A DNA stretch of 64,000 nt from Actinostola sp. cb2023 (lineage: Eukaryota > Cnidaria > Anthozoa > Actiniaria > Actinostolidae), in the NCBI GenBank assembly GCA_033675265.1, contig JAUJYZ010000346.1, positions 1 through 64,000 on the forward strand, given 5' to 3'. The notes beneath the pieces were generated by a model. It searched no databases and had not been told where the DNA came from. It worked only from the letters and a program-made list of their open reading frames with translations. The translations under genes were made by a program, and so were the position numbers. Shown here one piece after another: positions 37,530 through 47,355 of the stretch; the first letter of the stretch is position 1, and each line of letters opens with the position of its first letter.

Positions 37530-38384
37530 ATGAAATGGGCAGAGATCGCCACAACTCTGGCATCGATTAAAGAACTGGAATTGCCATTCCGTGTTGACAA
37601 GAGAGCGGTACGGGACAGGTACAACCTCCTGGCGGAACGACTACAGAGGAAGTCAACATTTGAAAAAAAAGCAAGCGGAATTGAAACTTCCATGTCGGAA
37701 GTCGAGCAAGCATTGGAGCTTATCATGGAAAAAGATGCAGCATCGGAAGAGCTACAAAGAGCTGGACAAAACGAAGCCAAAAAAAAACTAGCAGATAGAG
37801 CAGAGGCTGAGGAAGTCCGGAGAAAAGCGATGGAAAGCTTAGGTACTTGATAATGTTGATTTGTTTATACACATGTAATAAAACAATTATTTACAAAATA
37901 TAACTTTAATTTACCACAGAATTATCGCTGTAATCAGTTAGATAAAATTACTATTAACTATGTACATGTAAGTACCATTGAAGTTATAATATGCAGCATA
38001 AATTTTGAGAGGTGAATATTAATTCGGATTATTTGATTAATAATAGGTACGACTAAAAGGAGGAAGTCAGAGGAAGGGGAGCCAGTTCCAACCCCAAAGA
38101 AACGCAGATCAGGGAGTGACACAATGGAGTTTCTCAAGGAGAAACACGAAAAAAATGTTGAGCTAGCTAAGCAAGAAAAAGAGCTGAAAGAAAAACAAAT
38201 AGAAGCTGATGGCAAAAGGCACACAGACATGATGCAGATGTTCCAGAACCAGCAACAAATGCAAATGCAGCAGCTTCAGATGATGCAACAGCAGCAACAA
38301 CAACAACAGCAGAAACAACAGGAATTTCAACAGCAGCAATTTGAAATGATGATGAGGTTATTTCATGAGAAAGTTTCAAAATAA
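37530..38384 (+). CDS. Harbinger Myb/trihelix-like DNA-binding accessory protein
   Basis: Exons 37530-37842 (perhaps extended upstream to 37501) and 38047-38384 join in frame across a GT-AG intron. The first exon gives MKWAEIATTLASIKELELPF and VDKRAVRDRYNLLAERL, a Myb/SANT-like helix set, then a charged helix. The second gives a basic PTPKKRRSGSD segment likely to be a nuclear localisation signal, a coiled coil and a C-terminus rich in Gln and Met (CAG/CAA runs at 38237-38339). In Harbinger systems this partner recruits the transposase to the TIRs. A candidate first exon at 37339-37388 (MKMSLDSGPDKNLKSS) has a good donor but joins one base out of frame, so either the true start is elsewhere or the copy has a one-base indel. 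Confidence 0.75.
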
Positions 38385-39268
38385 TTTTAAATTAAACTGA
38401 TCATGGCGCTGATGACTCATGACTGAATGTATTTGAAGATTGTTAATATACATGTATAATATAATAAATAATTATATATGGTATTTTTATGGTGTACTAT
38501 CAGTGGGTTCCAAATGTGATACAAACTAATTTATACACTGAGTATATTTATGGCTACAATTTGTAAAATGTTTTAAACAATTTGTATCATGGCATTTAAA
38601 CAAATATATGCATACTATTTACAAATAAATTGGTTATATACATGTACTGTATATATCAGAGATTGAGTGAAATATGTTGTCCAATTTTATTACAGCTATT
38701 TACATACTTATTGAAGTGCATATACAGTCAACTCTCATTATATTGCAGACAGCCATAATTTAAGCCAATCAATTTTATTTCCATATTTCTGACATTTTGT
38801 AATCAATGCCTATATATATCCACAGTCAATCTTTTTAGACTGCTGCAAGGTTGCAAAGTGATTATTCAACTAAATATATTCACATTGAATATTGGGTATA
38901 GTGAAATCAATCTAACTGCAAGGGGCATGTCATTTATGGTGAGAGTTAACTATTTTAAAGCATTTCTGTTCTTTTACAGTATGACTACACCATGCAAGTA
39001 CCTGAAGGCTACCCAAACAAATTTTAAATCAAATTTTCCATTCACATTTATGATAATGATAACAGAATAGTGGCCAATTCTACGATTTTTAAAACTGTTT
39101 CTTGTTCACTTGTGATATACATACACATATAGTAAAATATATGCTTTTAAAATGAAAAATGTGTGCAGATTATATTGCTTAAATACTCTGACAGTTGTGA
39201 TTGGATAATTTGTAAGATTTTTTTTGGATGGCCTTGGTTGGTGTTAATTGCATGGTCTCACTGTAAAT

Positions 39269-40888
39269 TCAAGCAAAGTATTCTTGAATTGTTGGTGGTT
39301 CAATGTTAAAAAAATCAGAAGTTTGATTATTGTAGAGACACGTCATTGCATTACGTAATATGGCACACACTACATACATTTCACCTATTGAACTCAGACC
39401 AATTTTCAGATTTTTTTTATAATCTAAAAACTTGAAATAGCTGATTATATCTCCAAATAGCCATTCAACTGATGTGCGAACAGCACTCATTGACGCATTA
39501 AACTGCTGCATCTGTGGTGTAAGAATAGCATTCCTAAATGGTGCCTGGAGGTGCACTCGTAAAGGATAAGCTGGATCACCATAGAGACAAAGAGGATGAC
39601 CTGCAGGTGACACAGCATTCTGCTGAAGCTGGTTCAGGAGACCTGAATTCATTAGCATGCCTGCATCATGCATCTTTCCCTCTAGACAAGTAAAAAGACA
39701 AATATTTTACAATAATTATAATCAGTATATTAGTCATAAAGTGTGGATGTCTTACCTACTGGGCCATATAACTGAGCAATCATCCCATTTGGTAAGGTGA
39801 CTGACTGAAACTTCAGGGCATGAACCCTCTTATGCCCATTGTAGACAATTCTTTGGGATTGTCCTGGTCGACAGATAGGTCGGACCGTGCCATCAATAAA
39901 CCCAAAACAATTGTCCAGGGCAGCACCTTTATAAAATAGAAACTTTATTTCAGTGTCAAATCTGATAGCAGTTACAAACCACAAATTGGGGACAGTAACC
40001 TAAACCTAGATTACTATAAAAAAATTGTTTAAATAAAATAAAAATAATAAAAATACATTATATTAATAAATTAAAATGAACAAAAATTTAATTTAATTTA
40101 AAAAATATGTAGAGTGCAAACCATATGTCCGTGAAACAGTACTAACTAATTAGTACTAAATAGCACTGATGAAACAATAGAAAACAATGGAGATAACACT
40201 ATTTAGTACTATTTAGTAATAGTACTATTTCACGGACATATGGTTTGCACTCTATATGTAATATATAATTTAAAATTAGAGAAAATACCTATAAATAATT
40301 CAGTAGAATTATATTTTGTACTAAATATTGGATAATTTGGAACAACTGTCATCGGATGGTTGAGACAAATCAAGTTTACGAAATTGCAACTTTACCTTTA
40401 CGATGAACAGCATCTGCATATTGCTGCAAAGAGACAGGGTCTAATAGAGCAGCATTCCAGCCAGTTATACGATGGTGGTGATTGTCATAGATCCATTGCA
40501 TGACCGTATTAGTTACCATGCTTATAACTGGTACAGGTTTTCCAAACCTTGGAATCAGATCGCTATACCGGCAAGGATATGTAAAGCGACGTAGAAGCAT
40601 GCATAAACCTTCGAGGCCATCACAAACACTTCGTTGTTCACAAATAAACACGTCTGGGATTCCCAGAGATTCTGCTAACAAATCGAGGTGGTGTTTTTCA
40701 AAGCGGAATTCTGCCTTACACTCCGCAGGATCCATGTTGTCGATATCAAAACTCTCATAGTTTTCGTGTGGAAATTCGGGGTTTTTTGAGCAGTTCAAAT
40801 CATACAACAGTACGTACTCGTCTTCATCTATGTCTCCATCGATGAAACTATCCAGGAGAGCGATTCTTGTTTCTTTAAACGATGCCAT
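39269..40888 (-). CDS. PIF/Harbinger DDE transposase (DDE_Tnp_4), intact
   Basis: Three exons on the minus strand, 40396-40888, 39756-39926 and 39269-39681, join at GT-AG sites in frame to give 358 residues. The start is ATG at 40888 (MASFKETRIALLDSF); the open frame extends upstream only without an ATG. Exon 1 holds the N-terminal helices (LCMLLRRFTYPCRYSDLIPRFG). Exon 2 holds CFGFIDGTVRPICRP with D176. Exon 3 holds LCLYGDPAYPL with D257 and TSVEWLFGDI with E294. These are the DDE residues of the endonuclease that cuts the TIRs and pastes into a 3-bp target. Length and motif spacing fit the family. It converges on the Myb-like gene. No disabling change is seen. Confidence 0.93.
40112..40252. 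mobile_element. 141-bp TA-flanked MITE in transposase intron 1
   Basis: GAGTGCAAACCATATGTCCG at the left is the inverse of CGGACATATGGTTTGCACTC at the right. The TIR continues for ~30 bp in all, and TA occurs on both sides (40110-40111 and 40253-40254). It is a mariner-type non-autonomous element that leaves the exons untouched. Confidence 0.88.
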
Positions 40889-41070
40889 TTTAATAACATT
40901 AAAAAAATCCTGAAAACTCGACAACAACGAGTCGGCGTACGTGATAGCCGCGACGGCCGTTTGCTTAAGGTAAACAAATGACGTGACGCCGATTTTACCT
41001 CACCGCACCAATCTCACGCGGTCATTTTCCGACGTCCGCGTCGTAGATTTTTCCGGTGCTTAAGGTCCCT

Positions 41071-41374
41071 ATTCATCGACAAGTAGAACCAGATCATTAA
41101 CATGTAAATCTCTCTTCTGAAAAATCCACTTTTGGCGTTGCTGTAGAACTGGGACATATTCGTGCAACCATCGAGACCAAAAGCAATTTGCAAGAAATTG
41201 AGCGCACTTCCACTTCTTTCTGGAATAAAGATCTTCTTTGGAAAAAACTCCAGGAGGTGTTGCTAACGTATTACGTTGGAGTAACAGGTGGTTAGGAGTT
41301 AAAGGTTCCATATCCTTGGGGTCATCACTGGCAGGACATAGAGGACGACTGTTGAGAATCGTCACAACATCAGC
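41071..41374 (-). pseudogene. BEL/Pao integrase C-terminal region (proximal fragment)
   Basis: On the minus strand the frame gives [46 protein letters not shown], then [20 protein letters not shown]. This is the conserved segment after the integrase core of BEL/Pao retrotransposon polyproteins. It is cut on one side by Harbinger-2 and on the other by a rearrangement at the palindrome 41375-41394. It is a relic of a longer element with no gag or protease visible here. Confidence 0.85.
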
Positions 41375-41394
41375 AAACACTGTTCGTAGTGTTT
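41375..41394. repeat. 20-bp imperfect palindrome, copy 1
   Basis: AAACACTGTTCGTAGTGTTT; an identical copy lies at 41852-41871. The two bracket the plus-strand BEL/Pao segment. Confidence 0.9.
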
Positions 41395-41851
41395 GATCGT
41401 GACGCACTGAAAATCATTGAAGACACATTGTCCAAGGTTGATGGTCACTACCAGATGGGACTACTTTGGCGTGAATCCGCTGTACAATTGCCATACAACA
41501 GACCCCTTGCTGAAGCAAGATTACAGCACTTGAAAGGTAGACTAAAGCGGTACGAAGAACTCAGAATCAAGTACAAAGCTGTCATTGACGACTACGTTGC
41601 CAAGGGATACGCGAAAAAGATGAGCAACGAGGAGGCAGCCGAAAGAGAGCTAAGACAAGCAGCCAAGGAGTTGGACCACAGCAAGATAGTAGCAGAATTA
41701 CACTCAAAGAACATCGAGTGGCTTAGTTGTCCATTTGCAGAATGGCGATTCTAACCACCTACAGCGAGCCATATGAGCGGAGTATGGGAACGGCTTGTAC
41801 GAAGCGTGAAAAGAGCTATGATGGGAAGTCCAAACACACTGATCAATCATG
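41389..41851 (+). pseudogene. BEL/Pao chimera: reverse-transcriptase start fused to integrase core
   Basis: The plus-strand frame starts [20 protein letters not shown] and [20 protein letters not shown], the region just upstream of the BEL/Pao reverse transcriptase. Near 41635 it passes directly into [17 protein letters not shown] and IEW, then after a stop at 41752-41754 [20 protein letters not shown], which belong to the integrase core. The reverse transcriptase, RNase H and integrase N-terminus are missing, so this is an internal deletion. About 24 bases (LSCPFAEW) are inserted between IEW and the following RF. It is not functional. Confidence 0.8.
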
Positions 41852-41871
41852 AAACACTGTTCGTAGTGTTT
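41852..41871. repeat. 20-bp imperfect palindrome, copy 2
   Basis: Identical to 41375-41394. Flanking bases extend it into a ~60-bp inverted repeat because integrase sequence on the left (CCAAACACACTGATCAATCA) is mirrored on the right. Confidence 0.9.
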
Positions 41872-41940
41872 CATGATTGATCAGTGCGTTTGGACCTCCC
41901 ATTACTCCTTTCATAGCTCTTTTCACATCGTCGATGCTGC
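41872..41940 (-). pseudogene. BEL/Pao integrase short fragment (minus strand)
   Basis: On the minus strand it encodes [20 protein letters not shown], the same region that ends the plus-strand chimera. Reading on leads into the palindrome and then, on the far side of the inverted block, into the fragment at 41071-41374. The minus-strand gene was therefore interrupted by the inverted block. Confidence 0.7.
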
Positions 41941-42036
41941 GGATTGCATCAAAAGACTATGACTAATAGACTATGACATTGTCATAAACATATCATTATG
42001 GGTTGGGGAATTTGTTCCAAGTAACTGTTGTTGGAG

Positions 42037-43205
42037 TCATTCACAGTTGATTAGACTCAGAACCTTGAGTTCTTTTAAACTGGGGAAAACTCCCAAGATA
42101 TCGTCCACTGGTTGTTGTTCTTCCAACAAGAATGTTGGCATCGGGCCGATTTCCAGTACCCTAAGGTGAAATGAAATATCAGTCAAAATCTAAAAAGAAG
42201 GAAAGAAACAAAGGTGACCTATATACCGCAACCCATGAACATGCAGTTTCGGAATTTAGTTTGTTTAGCTATATGGTAGTTGAGTCATCATATAATTCTT
42301 TTGTGTTTTTAAAAGGTGATTTTAAAGAGACGGTTTGAGAACCTACAATGCTTACCTCAACATACTCAGAGAGAAGAGATTTGCGTCAAGCAAGTCAAAG
42401 ATTCCCGTTAATTGGCCTATACCTTGTAGTGAAAGCTCACATATATTACTTTTGCCACGAAAGCATGTATGGCATTTGGCGACACGTTGCATTCACTCAC
42501 GTCGAGGTATCGTACTTCTAAATATGACATAGCCTCTATGACCTATTAAACAAATTGTATTACTTAGCAAACTGTGGAAACCGTGTAATAACATTGGTCA
42601 GTTTTTCTATTGTATTGACATCTCTGGACATCTGGACGATGTCATTGTAGACAGATGTTTATAACAGTGAAAAATGAACACTTATATGGCATTCAAACTA
42701 AATTTTAAAAAAATTATCAGGAAAAATTGCAAAAGATACATCGTTGGAGATAGCGTTCCCTAGGCCTGCAACACCAATATCTGTCAGGTGTCTCTGCATT
42801 CTGAAAAACGTCAAAATCCCGGCCATGGTAATTTTTTCACAATAACCAATATCAACTCCCAAAAGTTCCTGGGACATCGAGCAGAGATCATGGCCTTGGA
42901 CTTGGGTACCATAAAAATCAACAACCAATAATAAACTTTTAATTTCAGTAATGGCGGAAAAGTCATGAATAGCACTGCAACATCTAAGACCCAGGTATTT
43001 CACATGGTGAACATTTTGCCATGCTCCAATGGTAGGGATGTAGGCCATTCTTTCTTCTAATGCACCAAAGTCGACGATCTTGAAGATTTGAGTACATTTG
43101 ACATTTAAAACATAGACTTTCTTAGAAGCTATCATGGATTATTTTGTCGAGAGGACTTAACAATTTTATAATTTCCAGTAAACACGCGTCTGACAAACTA
43201 TCCAT
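42037..43205 (-). pseudogene. F-box/LRR-like protein gene, decayed
   Basis: Minus strand. It starts at 43205 with MDSLSDACLLEIIKLLSPLD, a good F-box (LSD..LLEI....SP.D). The frame then shifts by one base near 43130 and continues as ASKKVYVLNVKC, YLGLRCCSAIHDF, LLGVDIGYCEKITMAGIL and HLTDIGVAGLGN to about 42720. The repeated L..L.C pattern is LRR-like. Further likely exons lie at about 42452-42542 (YLEVRYLDVSECNVSPNAIH), 42359-42420 and 42037-42160 (LKELKVLSLINCE, then stop). F-box/LRR proteins select substrates for SCF ubiquitin ligases. The frameshift and poorly matching exon phases suggest a pseudogene or sequence errors. It is the only host-like gene I recognise in the window. Confidence 0.6.
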
Positions 43206-43225
43206 AGCTATTACCTCTTCAAGCC

Positions 43226-43634
43226 CGCTGCAGCATATTTCCGGTTGCGCAAACACATGAGGTAACGTGAGTTATTCTGTAAGTCAATCAAGATTAACTT
43301 GTCAGCTAAACGTGTAAACCAAAGGCTGTTACCTTGTGATCAATGGGATACTTTTTGGGCCTCAATTCAAGCGTTGGAAATACTGACTCCAATTCTGGGA
43401 TTGTTTACCGAAAGGCCGCATTAATATTACAATTTCCTCGAATCTGATTGGTCGATAAACTTTCCTATTTTGCAGTCCTATTAGTGACCATTATTAATCC
43501 TCATCAGGGATCAATAAGAGACCGGTTTTTAATAACTTGGGGGAGGGCTGCTATATTGACAAAAACTTGAGATGGTTGGTATTTTGGTAAAATCCCCTTA
43601 ATTTGAGCCTCAGATGTTTTAGCCCTACCTAAAC
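43226..43634. repeat. Dispersed repeat, copy B
   Basis: Direct-orientation partner of 27321-27762, starting CCGCTGCAGCATATTTCCGG just upstream of the F-box gene start. It lacks ~30 bp present in copy A near its 3' end. Confidence 0.85.
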
Positions 43635-43736
43635 TTGAGCCTCCCCGTCCCCTCTTCATCTTTCTAATTTCACTCTTTGTTAACATGAAACAAACTCCTT
43701 ATTGCCTCTCCCATATTTCTCATTCCACTCATTTCA

Positions 43737-44560
43737 CTCGTGGGTATCATGTCATGGGTACCATGTCATGGGTATCATGTCGTGGGTACCATGTCATGGG
43801 TATCATGTCATGGGTATCATGTCGTGGGTACCATGTCATGGGTATCATGTTGTGGGTATCATATCGTGGGTACCATGTCATGGGTATCATGTCATGGGTA
43901 TCATGTCATGGGTATCATATCGTGGGTACCATGTCATCGGTATTATGTCGTGGGTACCATGTCATGTGTATCATGTCGTGGGTCGTGGGTATCATGTCGT
44001 GGATACCATGTCATGGGCACCATGATATGGGTCATGTGTTCCATGTCTTGGGTAACATGTTGTGGGTAGTGGGTGTCATGATGTGGGTAATGGGTACATG
44101 TCGTGGGTTATGGTCCATGTCGTGGGTATCATTTCTTGGTATCATGTTGTGGGTATCATGTTCTGGGTAGTGGGTACCATGTCGTGGGTAGTGGGTACCA
44201 TGTTGTGGGTAATGGGTACATTTCGTGGGGTATGGTCCATGTCGTGGGTATCATTTCTTGGTATCATGTTATGGTCATCATGTTGTGTGTAGTCGTAAGT
44301 CATGGTCCATGTCGTGGGTATAATTTCTTGGGTATCATTTCTTGGGTATCATGTTGTGGGTATCCTGTTGTGGGTATCCTGTTGTGGGTATCCTGTTGTG
44401 GGTATCCTGTTGTGGGTATCCTGTTGTGGATATCATGTTGTGGGTACTATGCCATGGGTATCATGTCATGGGTCGTGGGTATCATGGTATCATGTCATGG
44501 GTAGTGGGTTCCATGTCGTGGGTATCATGTCATGACCGTGGGTAGTGGGTGCCATATCAT
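43737..44560. repeat. Minisatellite, 14-bp unit CATGTCATGGGTAT
   Basis: Roughly 55-60 imperfect copies of a 14-bp unit. The first third is dominated by CATGTCATGGGTAT and CATGTCGTGGGTAC. The last part has CTGTTGTGGGTATC copies and occasional GTAGTGGGT insertions. The 14-bp period is not a multiple of three, so all three plus frames stay open and give a 14-residue periodic peptide (MGIMSWVPCHGYHV). Confidence 0.95.
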
Positions 44561-45580
44561 GGATTTTTTCAGTTGTGACGTCATAATTCCACAAGGGCGT
44601 GGCCAGTCACAATGCCAAACACGTTTTCTTGTTCGTCTCATGGATATCTCTCAGATGACACCATTTTCAGTTGATTCAAGAAAGATTGACAGTTTTCCCC
44701 TAAGGCCTGCATAGTCACTCCAACGCATAGCATGTTATTATAGTAAGGGTTCTATAGGACTCTTGGCCTAGGGTTAACATACTATATTTGCATCACTTCA
44801 TCCCACCTTGACAATGCTGATAGCAAATGAAAGCTCTGCTCGAAGCGATGGAAAAATTGAGCTCGATGTGGTGATAGACCACGCCCATCACGGGTTATGG
44901 TGTCAGAAGTGTCAATCACCTCATTTTTTAGGTTGCTCTGAGCAGCTCGAAGGTTTCGAAGAGACATCAGGACATGAGGTCACTCAAGAACAAGTGATGG
45001 CCTATCTCCATAATGATTCAAAAACTTTGATAACACGTATAATCAAATGTCTCTTCCCAAAGGTGTCACCGTCCTCAAAGGCGAGGAATTGATGAATGTA
45101 TCCTTTTCTGTGTAAACATGGAATTAAATCTTACTGGGATGCAATACTCAGGATTAAAAACCTGCCTGCATACTTGAAATATTGCAGAACCTTAACAGCC
45201 TCCAGAAATATTTTTGTGAACCTTAAACTGAAGACCTCTTTCAGTTGTGCTTCTGTGAAATGTACATTGCTACCAGGTATTAGAGTTATCTTTTCCAGAT
45301 CCTAAGAGTAGTAATTAATTAATCTCATTCTTGTTACAGGTCAATATTCAGAGAAATATTTTAGCATTTGAAGAGGTAATGAACCAGATGTGGCAGCATA
45401 TATATGTCTACAGATGTTCTGGAAACTCACATTTTATTGACTGAATTTGCCCACGAATCGCAACAAAGAGACATCCTCACGAAAAGGTTATTGGAATATT
45501 ACAACACAGAGTTAATAAAATAAAGAGGATGTGGATATGAAACTAAAGCTTTCAGATTATCAAGTACACAATATTACTGA
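44561..45580. other. Intergenic stretch, no gene recognised
   Basis: A plus-strand open frame at 44808-45092 (94 codons, with C..C and H residues around CQKCQSPHFLGC) is the best candidate. It has no recognised relatives and no flanking splice context that I can see, so I do not call it. Confidence 0.45.
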
Positions 45581-45591
45581 GGAACTAAAAA

Positions 45592-46059
45592 TTGCAAGAG
45601 TTTTGCAATTTTGGTATAGGGAGTGGTAAAGTAGTTGATGATATGACAGAGCTGATAAGACCCTCACTGTTTAAGGATTTTGTTAGAGTAGTACAACAAA
45701 AATGTCCCATGTTAAAGAGCATTGTGGAAGCACTGGTGGTAACAATGTCTACATGTACAAAACTAATGAACATAAAATTATATGTGGGTGCCATGCATTT
45801 TTTATTTTATTTTTGTAATTAGTCATAGTTATTGTAATGCGCACTTGATCATTTTATGAAAAGTGCGCAATATAAATTAATAAATTATTATTATTATTAT
45901 TATTATTATGCATTGGGATTCTTACTTAACATACGGACATCACATTGCCACAATGACCTTCCTCTATTGTTTGGCATTCTCTGTATGTCATATGGAGCTG
46001 GTAAGGAATTGATTAACATGCTGCAGTCAATGGGAATTTGTCTTCACTACAACACACTG
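45592..46059 (+). pseudogene. Exon of an unrecognised protein family, split by a retroposon
   Basis: One frame gives IRPSLFKDFVRVVQQKCPML and KSIVEALVV. After a one-base shift comes YMYKTNEHKIICGCHA, then on the far side of a 108-bp insertion LGFLLNIRTSHCHNDLPLLF, GILCMSYGAGKELINMLQ and a good donor GTAAGTATC. With the insertion and one target copy discounted, the frame runs straight through. The amino-acid pattern resembles proteins found in many copies in cnidarian genomes, which I recall but cannot name. It is probably a fragment of a mobile or multicopy gene. Confidence 0.55.
45800..45907 (+). mobile_element. 108-bp SINE/LINE 3' end with (TTA)n tail and 7-bp target duplication
   Basis: ATGCATT occurs immediately before (45793-45799) and after (45908-45914) the insert. 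The insert carries GCGCACTTGATCATTTTATG, AAGTGCGCAATATAAATTAA and a TTA repeat tail. This is the typical terminus of a 5'-truncated non-LTR retroposon. It interrupts the exon at 45592-46059. Confidence 0.85.
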
Positions 46060-47326
46060 TAAGTATCAATTTGGCAACCAATGAAAAGGAAGCTCTTATG
46101 CAGTGTCATGGGAAATACATTTTTTTTCTTATTTGCTGAGTACTTTTTCTACATCGACATTCCAATTTGAATAGACCATATTAGTATTCTCAGTATAGAA
46201 CTGGAACTACAAATGTAGATTACATTTGAGGCTCATGCTGGGGAATATTGTTAAAAATATTTGCATTATATACACCCTATGCATAAATGGTAGAATCGTA
46301 AAATCTCATTCACTTTGTTATTGGGAATATGTTACAGCAATATCTGAAATCTATTTGAAGAGAGTGTTATCACAAATGAACACACCAAATTTTAGGGCTG
46401 TACTACGAAATCTTGAAAAGATATAGTGACTTGAAATTACAAAAGATTTGTGCCAGAAACCGGACTTTGGCCCTAAATGCCTTGTTTCCATGTATGTTGC
46501 ACCTTTCAAACGCTTATTACTTTATGATGGTTTCATTTTTATTTAATTAAAATACACTTTTGGGGTAATTACTAAACTGTGGATGATCTTTAAATCTATT
46601 ATTTCATATTACCTTTACTTAACTCGTTATTCTTTCAGTTTTTGCAAAGTTATGCAAATTCAAGAAATCGAGTATTGCATAGGGTGTATGGTCTATTATG
46701 TTTTGTCTTATATTTTAATCAAAACTGTACAGGGCTCCACGAGGAGCTAAGCCCGATCAAAAAAAATAAACAACAGTTGTTTCTCAGCATGAGCCCTCCT
46801 ATGCTTTTGTTATTTTTAGGAGATGCTATATAGGATCAACACCTAAGAGTAAATATTGTAACTTCCCTGTTGAGTATCCATCCTGTCATTATCGTGGGAA
46901 TCGAGAACAGTTAATACATTACTATGTTACGAGGACCAGTGACAAGTTCATAGTAAGTGACAGTCAGTTCAAAGGCCAAGTTTCGATATGTAAAGAGCGC
47001 CAAGAGCGCGATAAGATTTCGCCGGGTGTTATCCCCATCCCTTGACCCAAGGAAGCATAACACATAAAGTTTGACCGCTTAACTGGCGAAGATGGTTTGA
47101 ACTGTAACCCAAACGACTTTGATGGAGGATGAACTAAAGATGAGGTATATGTGTCTACTAGTTTTGGAATTGTTTTGGAATATTTGAGTACTATTAAGTA
47201 CAATTTATTTATGTTGCATGCTTTTAGTGCTTTTACTTTTATCATATCTTTTAATATATTTAATTGTAATCGCAGCCACTTCAAGAATAAAATTGAACAA
47301 AGACCTGGATGACAACCTGACATTTT

Positions 47327-47355
47327 TGTGTCTACTGCTTTCTCAGAAGCAGTAG
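47327..47355. repeat. Perfect hairpin
   Basis: GTGTCTACTGCTT and AAGCAGTAGACAC are inverted arms separated by a few bases. Confidence 0.85.

Larger units (their letters stand above)
37009..41070. mobile_element. PIF/Harbinger DNA transposon 2 (apparently complete)
   Basis: The 41-bp TIRs at 37009-37049 and 41030-41070 (AGGGACCTTAAGCACCGG...) are identical, and ATT flanks both ends. Inside are a plus-strand Myb-like gene and a convergent minus-strand DDE transposase with all three catalytic residues. Identical TIRs and an intact transposase suggest recent insertion. A 141-bp MITE sits in transposase intron 1. Confidence 0.95.

Noticed and set aside
43685..44504. Several overlapping proteins of up to 161 codons
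   Set aside because: They are translations of the 14-bp minisatellite in different frames.
44808..45092. 94-codon plus-strand frame with a possible CxxC
   Set aside because: Only one CxxC, no partner ligands in family spacing, no recognised relatives; left uncalled.
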